A DNA stretch of 64,000 nucleotides from Streptomyces humi (GTDB lineage Bacteria; Actinomycetota; Actinomycetes; Streptomycetales; Streptomycetaceae). The stretch is from assembly GCF_001005085.2 (NCBI RefSeq), contig NZ_LBMU02000016.1, forward strand, positions 62,001 through 126,000, in the 5' to 3' direction. Position numbers and translations under genes: made by a program. The notes beneath the pieces are model-generated. The model was not told the origin of the DNA and searched no databases. It saw only the letters and a list, made by a program, of their open reading frames with translations. This document shows, in pieces, positions 33,385-41,837 of this stretch (the first letter of the stretch is position 1; each line of letters opens with the position of its first letter).

Positions 33385-33498
33385 GGTCGCCTCGGTCGCA
33401 GGGGTGCGGTCGCTCGTCGTGGTCATGCGATCAGTAAACCAGACCTACGGTCCTGACAGGCCGCCGCTGTCCGCATCCTGGACAGCGGCGGACAGCCG

Positions 33499-34146
33499 TC
33501 AGACGCGCTCGGCGATCTCCACGCCCCGGGCGGTGACCAGTACCGACAAGGCCGAGAGGTCCTTCACCACGAGGTCCGCGACCAGCTCGTGCCGCTGGTG
33601 GGTTGTGGTCAACGCCACGGTCCTCATCCCGGCGGCGCGGCCCGCCTGGAGTCCGGCCGGGGCGTCCTCGAAGACGACGCAGTGGGCCGGGTCGACGCCC
33701 AGCTGCCGGGCGGCGAGGAGGTACGGCTCGGGGTCCGGCTTGCCGCGGGTGATGTCGTCGGCGGAGACCAGCGTCTTCGGCCGTATCCCCACCGCGTCCA
33801 GGCGGGCCTCGGCCAGCCGGCGGGTGGCGGAGGTCACGACGGCCCAGCGGTCGGCGGGGAGGGCGTCGAGCAGGGCGGCGGTGCCGGGGAGCAGGTGGAC
33901 GCCGCCCGGGACGTCCTCCACCTCCAGCTGTTCGACCCTGGCGACGGCCTCCGGCACGCGGGCCGTGGGCAGCAGGTCGGCGACGATCTCGGCGGCGGGA
34001 CGGCCGTGCAGTTCGACGCGGGCGAACTCCTCGGGGGTGATCCCGTACTCGACGGCCCAGCGGGTCCAGCAGCGGTCGACCGAGTCGAGGGAGGAGACGA
34101 GGGTGCCGTCGTTGTCGAAGAGCAGGGCTTGTGCGTGGATCGTCAT
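33499..34146 (-). CDS. HAD-family phosphatase (beta-phosphoglucomutase/GPP-like)
   Basis: A 215-residue HAD hydrolase. Motif I LLFDNDGTLVSS (nucleophile Asp in FDND), motif II VVTSATRR, motif III Lys in GKPDPEPYLLAA and motif IV VFEDAPAGLQAG are intact. The helical cap between motifs I and II (about 15-85) marks subclass I enzymes acting on small sugar or polyol phosphates. ATG at 34146 is followed by MTIHAQALL; the upstream frame is not protein-like. Substrate is not predictable. Confidence 0.85.
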   Translation of the reverse strand: MTIHAQALLFDNDGTLVSSLDSVDRCWTRWAVEYGITPEEFARVELHGRPAAEIVADLLPTARVPEAVARVEQLEVEDVPGGVHLLPGTAALLDALPADRWAVVTSATRRLAEARLDAVGIRPKTLVSADDITRGKPDPEPYLLAARQLGVDPAHCVVFEDAPAGLQAGRAAGMRTVALTTTHQRHELVADLVVKDLSALSVLVTARGVEIAERV

Positions 34147-34215
34147 GGTCCTGACCCTACGGCGTACGGCAGGGGCGACGGCATCGCGCCCTTTCGGCCG
34201 TAATAAGGTCACCGC

Positions 34216-34575
34216 ATGCTCAATGCCCTGCTGCTGGTGACCGGTGTCGCCGCGCTGCTGCTCGCCGTGTGGTGCGGGTGGGCGGCGTACCGGGACCAGC
34301 CGACCAAGGACTGGCACTTCATCGGGATGGCCGTGGTGACCGTGCTGGCGCTGGTCCAGCTGGTGGCCGGGATCGTGCTGCTGGCGCGGGGCGGCAAGCC
34401 GGACCAGGGGACGACGATCTTCGTCGCCTATCTGCTGGGCGCGTTCGCGTGTGTGCCGGCCGCGGGGTTCATGTCGCTCGCCGAGCGGACGCGGTGGGGT
34501 TCCGTGACGGTCGCCGCGGGCGGAGTGGTGCTGGCCGTGCTGGAGGTGCGGCTCTATGACATCTGGGGAGGCTGA
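34216..34575 (+). CDS. Small integral membrane protein
   Basis: A 119-residue protein with four predicted membrane helices (about 3-23, 36-57, 67-85, 95-112) and a short charged loop (YRDQPTKDWH). It has no recognised domain. AAGG lies 8 bp ahead of ATG. Its stop is one base before the start of the next membrane protein gene, so the two are coupled and may form a pair. Confidence 0.65.
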   Translation: MLNALLLVTGVAALLLAVWCGWAAYRDQPTKDWHFIGMAVVTVLALVQLVAGIVLLARGGKPDQGTTIFVAYLLGAFACVPAAGFMSLAERTRWGSVTVAAGGVVLAVLEVRLYDIWGG

Positions 34576-34576
34576 G

Positions 34577-34996
34577 ATGACGGCCGTGGAAGAGAAGCCG
34601 AAGCGGCTGACCAGTGGGCCGGGCACGCTGCTCGTGTGGTTCTACGGGGTGATGGTCGTCGGGGCGGTGTCGCGGTCCGTCTACCAGATCGCGACGGAGT
34701 TCGACCGGGCGCCGCTCGCGTACTCGCTGTCCGCTGTCGCGGGGGTGGTGTACGCGTTCATCACGTACACGCTGGTGCGGGGTGGCGAGACGGCCCGCAG
34801 GGTGGCGCAGGTGTGCTGCGCCGCCGAGCTCGCGGGGGTGTTGATCGTGGGGACGTGGACCGTCGTCGACGGTTCCGCGTTCCCGGACGCGACCGTGTGG
34901 TCGGACTACGGGATGGGGTACGTGTTCATTCCTGTGCTGCTGCCGCTCTCCGCTCTGTACTGGTTGCGGAAGGGCGCCCAGGAGACAGGGGCCTGA
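34577..34996 (+). CDS. Small integral membrane protein
   Basis: A 139-residue protein with four predicted helices (about 18-36, 48-66, 78-96, 108-128). The ribosome site GGGAGG lies inside the end of the previous gene. The N-terminus is basic (VEEKPKRLTSG) and the C-terminus is cytoplasmic-looking (LRKGAQETGA). Size and topology match its partner but the sequences are not alike. Function unknown. Confidence 0.65.
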   Translation: MTAVEEKPKRLTSGPGTLLVWFYGVMVVGAVSRSVYQIATEFDRAPLAYSLSAVAGVVYAFITYTLVRGGETARRVAQVCCAAELAGVLIVGTWTVVDGSAFPDATVWSDYGMGYVFIPVLLPLSALYWLRKGAQETGA

Positions 34997-35029
34997 GCCC
35001 TGTGCGCGCCCGCGGGTCCGATGTGGCTT

Positions 35030-35094
35030 GTCGCGCAGTTCCTCCCCCAGCCTTCGGCCGGGGGGTACCCCCAGCGCCCCTTTCGGGGCGCTCC
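35030..35094. repeat. Compound palindromic repeat
   Basis: An outer element (GTCGCGCAGTTCC ... AGCGCCCCTTTCGGGGCGCT) encloses an inner one (CTCCCCCAGCCTTCGGCCGGGGGGTACCCCC, split over 35042-35072). It lies between two convergent genes. The same nesting occurs at 43561-43628. Confidence 0.65.
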
Positions 35095-35113
35095 AGCGTG
35101 GGGCGTTGAAGAA

Positions 35114-35611
35114 CTAGGCCGTTGTCGCGTACGTGCTGGCCGGTTTTTCCAGGACGATCATCGGGACGCCGTCCGCGCCCTTCGACGTGCCCACGGTCTC
35201 GTAGCCGACTCGGCGGTACAGCCTGAGGTTGCCCTCGCTGCGGTGGCCGGTGAACAGGCGGAACCTCTTGGCGCCGCGCTCCTCGGCCAGTGCCGACTCG
35301 GCCGCGCGCAGCAGCCTCGCGCCGATGCCGTGGCCCTGGAGCCGGGGATGGACGCAGAGCTTGCCGATGGCGGCCGCGCCGTCCTCGGTGAGCGCGCCGC
35401 GGACCGAGCCGACGACCTCCTCGCCGAGGCGGGCCACGAAGACGCAGTCGGAGGCGAGCTCCTGGCGGACCGAGTCGAGGCTCTGGACGAGCGGGTCGAT
35501 GCGGTAGTTCCCGTACAGCGCCGCCTCGCTCTGGAAGCACAGGTACTGGAGCCTGAAGATCTGCTCTGCATCCTGCTCGGTCGCCACCGAGATGGTCACG
35601 CTCATGCCCAT
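35114..35611 (-). CDS. GNAT acetyltransferase
   Basis: A 165-residue GNAT protein. The acetyl-CoA loop is HPRLQGHGIGARLLRAAES (about 97-115, with the QGxGxG/A core), followed by GHRSEGNLRLYRRVGYE, a standard motif B. The ATG at 35611 (MGMSVTISVATEQD) is favoured because GGGAGG lies 9 bp ahead. An alternative ATG is 6 bp downstream. Substrate unknown. Confidence 0.8.
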   Translation of the reverse strand: MGMSVTISVATEQDAEQIFRLQYLCFQSEAALYGNYRIDPLVQSLDSVRQELASDCVFVARLGEEVVGSVRGALTEDGAAAIGKLCVHPRLQGHGIGARLLRAAESALAEERGAKRFRLFTGHRSEGNLRLYRRVGYETVGTSKGADGVPMIVLEKPASTYATTA

Positions 35612-35655
35612 GTGCGCACGCCTCCCGCTCACCTGATCGCCTGTCGTTCTCACTC

Positions 35656-36162
35656 CTATCCCCGCACTTCGTGGGACGCAACCTCCGGCGTCAACAATCG
35701 GCGCAGACATCCCAGACATCTGGAGCGTTCCGGTCCCAGGCTGCCTTGTGAGATACCCAACTCCCCCGCGATCTCCCGGTATGTCAGGTCACGTGCGAAG
35801 AACAGGGCCTGGAGCAGCCGGGGGCAGCGGCCGGGAAGGCGGGCGACCGCGGCCCGCAGGGCGCGGTGCCGGGCGGTGGCCAGGACGAGTTGTTCCGGGC
35901 CGGCCACGGCGGCGTCGGCGGGTTCGGTGCCGTAGGGGCGTTCGTTCCGGGCGGTACGGCGGGCGCGGCGGGACTCCGCGCGGACGGCGCGGCGCAGCCA
36001 GTCCTCGGGGGCGTGCGGCGGGCCGTGGGTCTCCAGGCGCTCCAGGAGGCGGAGCCAGACGCTCTGCTCCAGGTCGCCGGGATCGCTCCCGGCGGCATGC
36101 GCCTCGGCGGACGCCTCGGCGCTGAGGAGTGGGCGCAGGGCGGTGACCAGGTCGTACGTCAT
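35656..36162 (-). CDS. Sigma-70 family (ECF-like) factor
   Basis: A 168-residue protein with a region-4 helix-turn-helix at its end: LPGRCPRLLQALFFARDLTYREIAGELGISQGSLGPERSRCLGCLRRLL (about 108-156). The N-terminal half (DLEQSVWLRLLERLETHGPP, then WLRRAVRAESRRARR) matches region 2 only loosely: the -10-recognition part is Arg-rich and unusual. No anti-sigma gene is beside it. It may be a divergent ECF sigma or a related regulator. Confidence 0.65.
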   Translation of the reverse strand: MTYDLVTALRPLLSAEASAEAHAAGSDPGDLEQSVWLRLLERLETHGPPHAPEDWLRRAVRAESRRARRTARNERPYGTEPADAAVAGPEQLVLATARHRALRAAVARLPGRCPRLLQALFFARDLTYREIAGELGISQGSLGPERSRCLGCLRRLLTPEVASHEVRG

Positions 36163-36236
36163 ACGCGGAACGACGCGGCCGCCCCGGGGCAGGTTGCCGG
36201 GGCGGCCGGGAGACACCCCGAACGGGGTGCGGTGGC

Positions 36237-37418
36237 TCAGCCGTTGACGAAGTCGGCGCGGGCCAGCAGGGCGGTGTCGGCGTTGTCGGTGAAGACACCG
36301 TCGATGCCGGTCTCGAAGTACGCCTGGAAGACCGGGAAGACGTTGCCGTAGGCGTCCGCGGCGCTGCCCTTGCGGAAGGCCGGCGGCAGGAACGGGTTCT
36401 CGTTGCGCATGGTGTAGGGGTGCAGGATCAGACCCACCTTGTGCGCGTCCGCGACCAGCGTGCTCGGCTTGGTGAGGTCGCCGTTCGCGTCCTTCGGGAT
36501 GACCAGGTCGAGGGTCGGGCCGATGCCCTGCGCGTAACCGGCTATCTCCCGCAGGCCCTTCGGCGTGATCAGGTCGGCGACCGTGCGCGGGTCACCGGTG
36601 GCGACGAAGTCGTAGGGCTGGGTGTTCGCCGCGGACAGCAGCACGACCAGCGGGTTGTCGACCAGCGTGTTCAGACGCTGGATGCTGGTCGGCTCGAAGG
36701 ACTGGAGGATGACCGGCGAGTTCCGCTTGTCCTTGCCGTGCTTGCGCAGCAGCTTGGCGACCCGCTCCTCGAGCCCCAGGCCGAGCCTGCGGAAGTAGGT
36801 GGGGTGCTTGGTCTCGGGGTAGATCCAGACCTGCTTGCCGCGCTTGCGGGTCTGCTCGTCCTGCCACTTGAGGACTTCCTCGAAGGTGGGGATCTCCCAG
36901 CGGCCGTTGTAGAGCGTGTTGTGCGGGCGGTTGGCCGGGATGCGCTCGATCGCGCGCAGCGTCTTGAGCTCGGCGAGCGTGAAGTCCTCGGTGAACCAGC
37001 CGGTGGTGGGGACGCCGTCCAGGGTCTTGGTGGTCCTGCGGTCGGCGAACTCGGGGTGGTCCGCGACGTTCGTGGTGCCGCCGATCTCCGGCTCGTGACG
37101 GCAGACCAGGTGGCCGTCCTTGGTGGGGACCAGGTCGCCCGCCTCGACGATGTCGGCACCGAGGTCGAGGGCCAGGTCGTAGGAGCCGAAGGTGTGCTCC
37201 GGGCGGTAGCCGCTGGAGCCACGGTGGCCGATGATCGTCGGCTTCGGGAGGCTCTTGAGGCCGCCGCCGTGTCCGGCCTGCCTGGCCTCGGCCGCTCTGG
37301 CCGTGCCCGACAGTCCGAGGACCGCTCCGCCGGCGCCGAGCACCGCGGCGCCGAGCAGCGCCCGCCGCCCGGTCGTGCCGTTCACCTGGGTCCGCTCGTT
37401 CGAGTCGTTGTTGTCCAT
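36237..37418 (-). CDS. Secreted glycerophosphodiester phosphodiesterase
   Basis: A 393-residue GDPD that cleaves glycerophosphodiesters outside the cell to give glycerol 3-phosphate. A Tat signal (GRRALLGAAVLGAGG ... TARA before about residue 40) precedes the TIM barrel. Catalytic residues sit in IIGHRGSSGYRPEHT (His-Arg and Glu) and the metal site in DIVEAGDLVPTKDGHLVCRHEPEI. The barrel ends with TDNADTALLAR. AGGAGAG precedes ATG at 37418. GDPD genes are often phosphate-regulated; no Pho box was identified here. Confidence 0.88.
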   Translation of the reverse strand: MDNNDSNERTQVNGTTGRRALLGAAVLGAGGAVLGLSGTARAAEARQAGHGGGLKSLPKPTIIGHRGSSGYRPEHTFGSYDLALDLGADIVEAGDLVPTKDGHLVCRHEPEIGGTTNVADHPEFADRRTTKTLDGVPTTGWFTEDFTLAELKTLRAIERIPANRPHNTLYNGRWEIPTFEEVLKWQDEQTRKRGKQVWIYPETKHPTYFRRLGLGLEERVAKLLRKHGKDKRNSPVILQSFEPTSIQRLNTLVDNPLVVLLSAANTQPYDFVATGDPRTVADLITPKGLREIAGYAQGIGPTLDLVIPKDANGDLTKPSTLVADAHKVGLILHPYTMRNENPFLPPAFRKGSAADAYGNVFPVFQAYFETGIDGVFTDNADTALLARADFVNG

Positions 37419-37739
37419 GAGCGCTCTCCTGCCGTCCGCGCTGTCGAATGCGGGCCGATCGTAGGGGTGCGGACGTGGCCGGAGGGAGACCGCCGGCCCA
37501 ACGGCCGGGTGACTCCGCATGGCTGCTGGACGGCGCCCGGTGACGGTCCGTCGGCGATTTCCGTCACATGGCCGAGTCCGGTCACCGGCTGTCTCCGGGA
37601 CGCCACCGCAGGTAAACCAGCGTCAACAGTACGTAAGACCTCGGTGAACCGGCCGTACCCGATGTGCGCTTCCCACACAGCCGCGAGTAATGTCCTCACC
37701 TGCACAGACTCATACCGCCCCTCGACATCGGAGGACCCG
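37419..37739. other. Intergenic region between divergent genes, 321 bp
   Basis: Holds the promoters of the GDPD (left) and PlsC (right) genes. TAATGT at 37688-37693 is a plausible -10 for plsC without a clear -35. No gene seen. Confidence 0.45.
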
Positions 37740-38411
37740 TTGTCCCGCTTCGCGCTCATCAAGGCAGTGCTCGGACCGATCATGCGCCTGATGTTCCGCC
37801 CCCAGGTGGAGGGCGTGGAGCACATCCCGGGGGACGGTCCGGTCATCCTCGCGGGCAACCACCTGACCTTCATCGACTCGATGATCCTGCCGCTGGTCAA
37901 CAAGCGGCAGGTGTTCTTCATCGGCAAGGACGAGTACGTCACCGGGAAGGGTGTCAAGGGCCGTCTGATGGCCTGGTTCTTCACCGGAGTCGGCATGATC
38001 CCGGTGGACCGGGACGGCGCCAGCGGCGGTGTCGCCGCGCTGATGACCGGCAAGCGGGTCCTGGACGAGGGCCGGATCTTCGGTATCTACCCGGAGGGCA
38101 CCCGCTCCCCCGACGGCCGGCTGTACCGGGGCCGTACCGGCATCGCGCGGCTGACGCTGATGACGGGTGCCCCGGTGGTGCCGTTCGCGATGATCGGCAC
38201 GGACAAGCTCCAGCCGGGCGGCAAGGGCATCCCGCGGCCCGGCAAGGTCACCGTCCGGTTCGGCGAGGCCATGGAGTTCTCCCGGTACGAGGGCATGGAC
38301 CGGGACCGCTACGTGCTGCGGGCGGTCACCGACTCGGTGATGGCCGAGGTCATGCGGCTGTCCGGCCAGGAGTACGTGGACATGTACGCCACGAAGGCGA
38401 AGGCCGCCTGA
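37740..38411 (+). CDS. 1-acyl-sn-glycerol-3-phosphate acyltransferase (PlsC type)
   Basis: A 223-residue phospholipid-synthesis enzyme. The LPLAT motifs are visible: HxxxxD as NHLTFIDSM (about residues 40-48), GMIPVDRDG, IYPEGTRSPDGRLYRG (substrate-binding Glu-Gly-Thr-Arg) and APVVPFAMIG. The TTG start at 37740 is strongly supported by GGAGG five bases ahead; no ATG or GTG gives the full domain. A strong terminator follows the stop. Confidence 0.87.
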   Translation: MSRFALIKAVLGPIMRLMFRPQVEGVEHIPGDGPVILAGNHLTFIDSMILPLVNKRQVFFIGKDEYVTGKGVKGRLMAWFFTGVGMIPVDRDGASGGVAALMTGKRVLDEGRIFGIYPEGTRSPDGRLYRGRTGIARLTLMTGAPVVPFAMIGTDKLQPGGKGIPRPGKVTVRFGEAMEFSRYEGMDRDRYVLRAVTDSVMAEVMRLSGQEYVDMYATKAKAA

Positions 38412-38445
38412 GCACGGGTGAGCTTCTGACACTCTTTCGGGGGAT

Positions 38446-38474
38446 GGGCACGGACCGTCGGTCCGTGCCCTTTT
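38446..38474 (+). terminator. Intrinsic terminator of the plsC-type gene
   Basis: A perfect 11-bp stem GGGCACGGACC / GGTCCGTGCCC with a 3-nt loop and a TTTT tract, 35 bp after the stop. It is one of the clearest classical terminators in the window. Confidence 0.88.
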
Positions 38475-38587
38475 GTCTGCCATCCGCCTGACATCCGGGC
38501 GCCCCCGTCCGGGGTCCGCCTGCCGGTGGAATCTGGCCCGACACTTCGGTCGTTCCTTCGCATTTACCGGCCATATGAGCACACAGC

Positions 38588-40243
38588 ATGTCTTATTCAG
38601 ACATGCAGAAACCTTCTCGGCGTACCCTGCTCCGTGCTCCGTTCGCCGCCGCGGGCGCGGGACTCCTGGCGGCATGTTCCGACTCCGGCTCCGAACCCCG
38701 CTCCGGCCCACAGCACACGGCCGGCACCGCAGCGTTCGTCCCCCAGGGACCCAAGGGGTACGTCAACCCGTCGGACCCGGAGGTGCTCGCGACCGAACGC
38801 AGGCGTGGCTCCGGCCCGGTGCGCATGGTCACGTTGACGGCCGCCGAGAGCATGCTGGACCTGGGCGGGCGGTCCGTGCACAGCTGGGCGTACAACGAGT
38901 CGGTGCCGGGGCCGCTGGTGCGGGTCACCGCCGGTGACGTCCTCAGCCTGACGCTCAGCAACCGGCTGATCGAGAAGACCACACTGCACGCCCACGGGGT
39001 GCGGCTGCGCTGCGACATGGACGGTGCCCCGGACCTGACCCAGGCGCCCATCGCGCCGGGCACGGACTTCGTCTACCGGTTCACCGCCGCCCACCCGGGC
39101 ACGTACCTGCTCCACTCGCACGTCGGCATGCAGCCCGACCGTGCCCTGTACGCGCCGTTCATCGTCGACGACCCGAGGGAACCGCTGAAGTACGACAAGG
39201 AGTGGGTCGTCGTCCTGGACGACTGGGTCGACGACATCGAGGGCTCCACCCCCGACCAGGTGCTCGAACAGCTCAAGCCGGGCGGCGGGATGAAGATGGG
39301 GATGGGCATGGGCCCGGGCCGCGACGGGCCCGGTCACCACGGGTCGGCGAGTCCCGCCGCGCCGCGGTCCAAGTCCTCGCCCGGGGCGAAGAAGGCGCTG
39401 GGTCCCGACCGGGTGCTGCGGGACTCGCACAGCCGCATGCTGCACGGCGAGGGCGGCAACGTCGCCTATCCGCACTACCTGATCAACGGGCGGCTGCGCA
39501 CCGACCCCTCCGTCTTCCGCTGCCGCCCCGGCGACCGCATCCGGATCCGCATCATCAACGCGGGCTCCGAGACGGCCTTCCGGGTCGCGCTCGGCGACCA
39601 CCCCATGACCATCACCCACACCGACGGCTATCCCGTGCGGCACCGCAGGACCGACGCGCTGCTCGTCGGCATGGCCGAGCGGTACGACGTGCTGGTCACC
39701 GCCAAGGACGGCGTCTTCCCCCTGGTCGCGCTCGCCGAGGGCAAGAAGGGCAAGGGGGTGGCGATCCTCCGGACCGACAAGGGCAGAAACCTTCCGGCGC
39801 CGGATGCCCGCCCGAACGAGCTGGACCGCGAGATCGTGCCGGCGCGCCGGCTGGAGCCGGCCGAGTCCGTCGCCATGGACGACCGGCACCCCGACCGCGA
39901 GCTGCGCATCAGGATCACCGGCACCATGCAGCGGTACGACTGGGGGTTCGACCACAAGACGTACGACGTGCGGGAACGGCACGCGGTGCGGGCCGGGGAG
40001 CGGGTGCGGCTGACGCTCATCAACGCGACCGACATGTGGCACCCGATGCATCTGCACGGGCACACGTTCGCGGTGACCGGCATCAGCTCGACCGGGGCGC
40101 GCAAGGACACGACGATCGTGCTGCCGCACCGCAAGCTGGTGCTCGACTTCGACGCCGACAACCCCGGGTTGTGGATGCTGCACTGCCACAACCAGTACCA
40201 CTCGGAGAGCGGGATGATGACGGTGCTGGGTTACAAGAGGTGA
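38588..40243 (+). CDS. Multicopper oxidase lipoprotein
   Basis: A 551-residue exported copper oxidase. The twin-arginine signal (SRRTLLRAP) ends in a lipobox LLAAC (Cys30), so it is probably a membrane-anchored lipoprotein exported folded. The four copper-binding motifs are present: LHAHG (instead of the common HWHG), LLHSHVG, HPMHLHGH and HCHNQYHSESGM, giving the type 1 and trinuclear sites. A Met/Gly/His-rich insert (MKMGMGMGPG, about residues 233-245) resembles extra copper-binding loops in CueO-like proteins. No ribosome site stands out; ATG at 38603 is also possible. The substrate may be Cu(I) or phenols. Confidence 0.85.
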   Translation: MSYSDMQKPSRRTLLRAPFAAAGAGLLAACSDSGSEPRSGPQHTAGTAAFVPQGPKGYVNPSDPEVLATERRRGSGPVRMVTLTAAESMLDLGGRSVHSWAYNESVPGPLVRVTAGDVLSLTLSNRLIEKTTLHAHGVRLRCDMDGAPDLTQAPIAPGTDFVYRFTAAHPGTYLLHSHVGMQPDRALYAPFIVDDPREPLKYDKEWVVVLDDWVDDIEGSTPDQVLEQLKPGGGMKMGMGMGPGRDGPGHHGSASPAAPRSKSSPGAKKALGPDRVLRDSHSRMLHGEGGNVAYPHYLINGRLRTDPSVFRCRPGDRIRIRIINAGSETAFRVALGDHPMTITHTDGYPVRHRRTDALLVGMAERYDVLVTAKDGVFPLVALAEGKKGKGVAILRTDKGRNLPAPDARPNELDREIVPARRLEPAESVAMDDRHPDRELRIRITGTMQRYDWGFDHKTYDVRERHAVRAGERVRLTLINATDMWHPMHLHGHTFAVTGISSTGARKDTTIVLPHRKLVLDFDADNPGLWMLHCHNQYHSESGMMTVLGYKR

Positions 40244-40313
40244 CGTCCGGGGTGGTTCCGCAGTGGTCCGCGCGCCGGTGCGTGGCGGTTCCCCGCGCCC
40301 TTCCCCGCGCCCC

Positions 40314-41837
40314 TCACGGGGCGCTCTCCAGCCGCTGGTCCCGGAGCAGGAACCACGCTGCCGCCGCCGTGACCAGGAGGACCGCCGCGCCCGCGCCCGA
40401 GGCCAGGTGGAGGCCGTGGACGAAGGAGTCCCGGGCCGCCGTCAGCATCTGCGCCGCCGCGTCGGCCGGCATCGCCTTGGCCGCCTCCGTCGCCGCCCCG
40501 AGGGACTCGTGGGCGGCGGCCGGGGTGCCCGCCGGGGACGCGAAGTCGCGGTAGACGCCCATCACGATCGAGCCGAGCAGGGCGATGCCGAGCGCCGCAC
40601 CGAGTTCGTACGCGGTCTCGGAGACCGCCGAGGCGGCGCCCGCCTGCTCCTTGGGGACGCTGGACAGGATGACGTCCGCGGTGACCGTGAAGGAGAAGCC
40701 CGCGCCCACGCCGACCACCAGGAGGGCGGCGCCGAGGATCGGGTAGCCGGTGGACTGCGAGAGGGTGGTCAGGGCCGCGAGGGCCACGCCCACGGCCGCC
40801 AGACCGCCGGAGACCACCGCCCGGACCGAGTGGCGGCGGGCCGCGCGGCCGGCCACCAGGCCCGCCGCCACCGCGCCGACGGCGGCGGGAAGTTCGGCCA
40901 GGCCCGCCTCGAACGGGGGCCTGCCCTGGACCAGTTGCAGGTACTGCGAGAGGAAGAACACCAGGCCCGACATGCCGAGCACGGTCAGCAGGTCGGCCAG
41001 GACCGCGCCGCTGAAGCCACGGCTGCGGAACAGCCGCATGTCCAGCAGGGGCTTGGGCATGGTGAGCTGACGGCGGACGAACCCGAGGAGGGCCGCGGCC
41101 CCGAACAGCGCGGCGGCCGCGGTCACCGCGGTGAGGCCGTGCGCCGCTGCCTCCTTCACCGCGTACACGAGCGCGATCATGCCGACCAGTGACAGGACGA
41201 CACTGGCCAGGTCCCAAGGGCCGGGGTCGGGGTTGCGGGACTCGGGGAGCGTCCGGATGCCGACCAGGACCAGGACCACCATGACCGGCAGGTTGATCAG
41301 GAAGACCGAGCCCCACCAGAAGTGTTCGAGCAGGAAGCCGCCCACGATCGGACCGACGGCGGTACCGGCCGAGGCCGCGGCACCCCACACACCGACGGCG
41401 AGGCTGCGCTCGCGCGGGTCGTGGAAGAGGTTGCGGATCAGGGCGAGGGTCGCCGGCATCAGGGTGGCACCGGCGACGCCCAGCAGCGCACGGGCCGCGA
41501 TCATCATCTCCGGTGTCGTCGCGTACGCGTTCAGGACGGATATCGCGCCGAACGCCGTCGCGCCGCCGAGCAGGATCCGCTTGCGGCCGATGCGGTCGCC
41601 GAGGCTGCCCATGGAGACCAGCAGACCCGCGATGACGAACGAGTAGACGTCACCGATCCACAGCAGCTGGGTGCCGGACGGGTCGAGGTCTTCGCTGATG
41701 TAAGGGGTCGCGAGGCCGAGGACGGTGGCGTCGACGGCCACCAGCAGCACGGCGAGCACGAGGACGGAGAGCGCGAGCCACCGGCCCGGGCGCTGCTCCG
41801 TCTCCGTGGTGACCGCCGGCCGCAGGGCGCTGGTCAT
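40314..41837 (-). CDS. MFS drug/proton antiporter, DHA2 (14-helix) type
   Basis: A 507-residue efflux protein with about 14 hydrophobic helices. The motif A loop is GSLGDRIGRKRILLGG, and motif C is seen in GVAGATLMPATLALIR and the WGAAASAGTAVGPIVGG region, all typical of EmrB/QacA-type pumps. AGAGAGGA precedes ATG at 41837, which overlaps the tetR stop (ATGA). The regulator gene upstream and its operator suggest the pump is induced by its own substrates, which are unknown. Confidence 0.87.
   Translation of the reverse strand: MTSALRPAVTTETEQRPGRWLALSVLVLAVLLVAVDATVLGLATPYISEDLDPSGTQLLWIGDVYSFVIAGLLVSMGSLGDRIGRKRILLGGATAFGAISVLNAYATTPEMMIAARALLGVAGATLMPATLALIRNLFHDPRERSLAVGVWGAAASAGTAVGPIVGGFLLEHFWWGSVFLINLPVMVVLVLVGIRTLPESRNPDPGPWDLASVVLSLVGMIALVYAVKEAAAHGLTAVTAAAALFGAAALLGFVRRQLTMPKPLLDMRLFRSRGFSGAVLADLLTVLGMSGLVFFLSQYLQLVQGRPPFEAGLAELPAAVGAVAAGLVAGRAARRHSVRAVVSGGLAAVGVALAALTTLSQSTGYPILGAALLVVGVGAGFSFTVTADVILSSVPKEQAGAASAVSETAYELGAALGIALLGSIVMGVYRDFASPAGTPAAAHESLGAATEAAKAMPADAAAQMLTAARDSFVHGLHLASGAGAAVLLVTAAAAWFLLRDQRLESAP

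Noticed and set aside
33126..33500. SAM riboswitch ahead of metN
   Set aside because: No S-box-like core could be laid out. The leader peptide and hairpins explain the region better.
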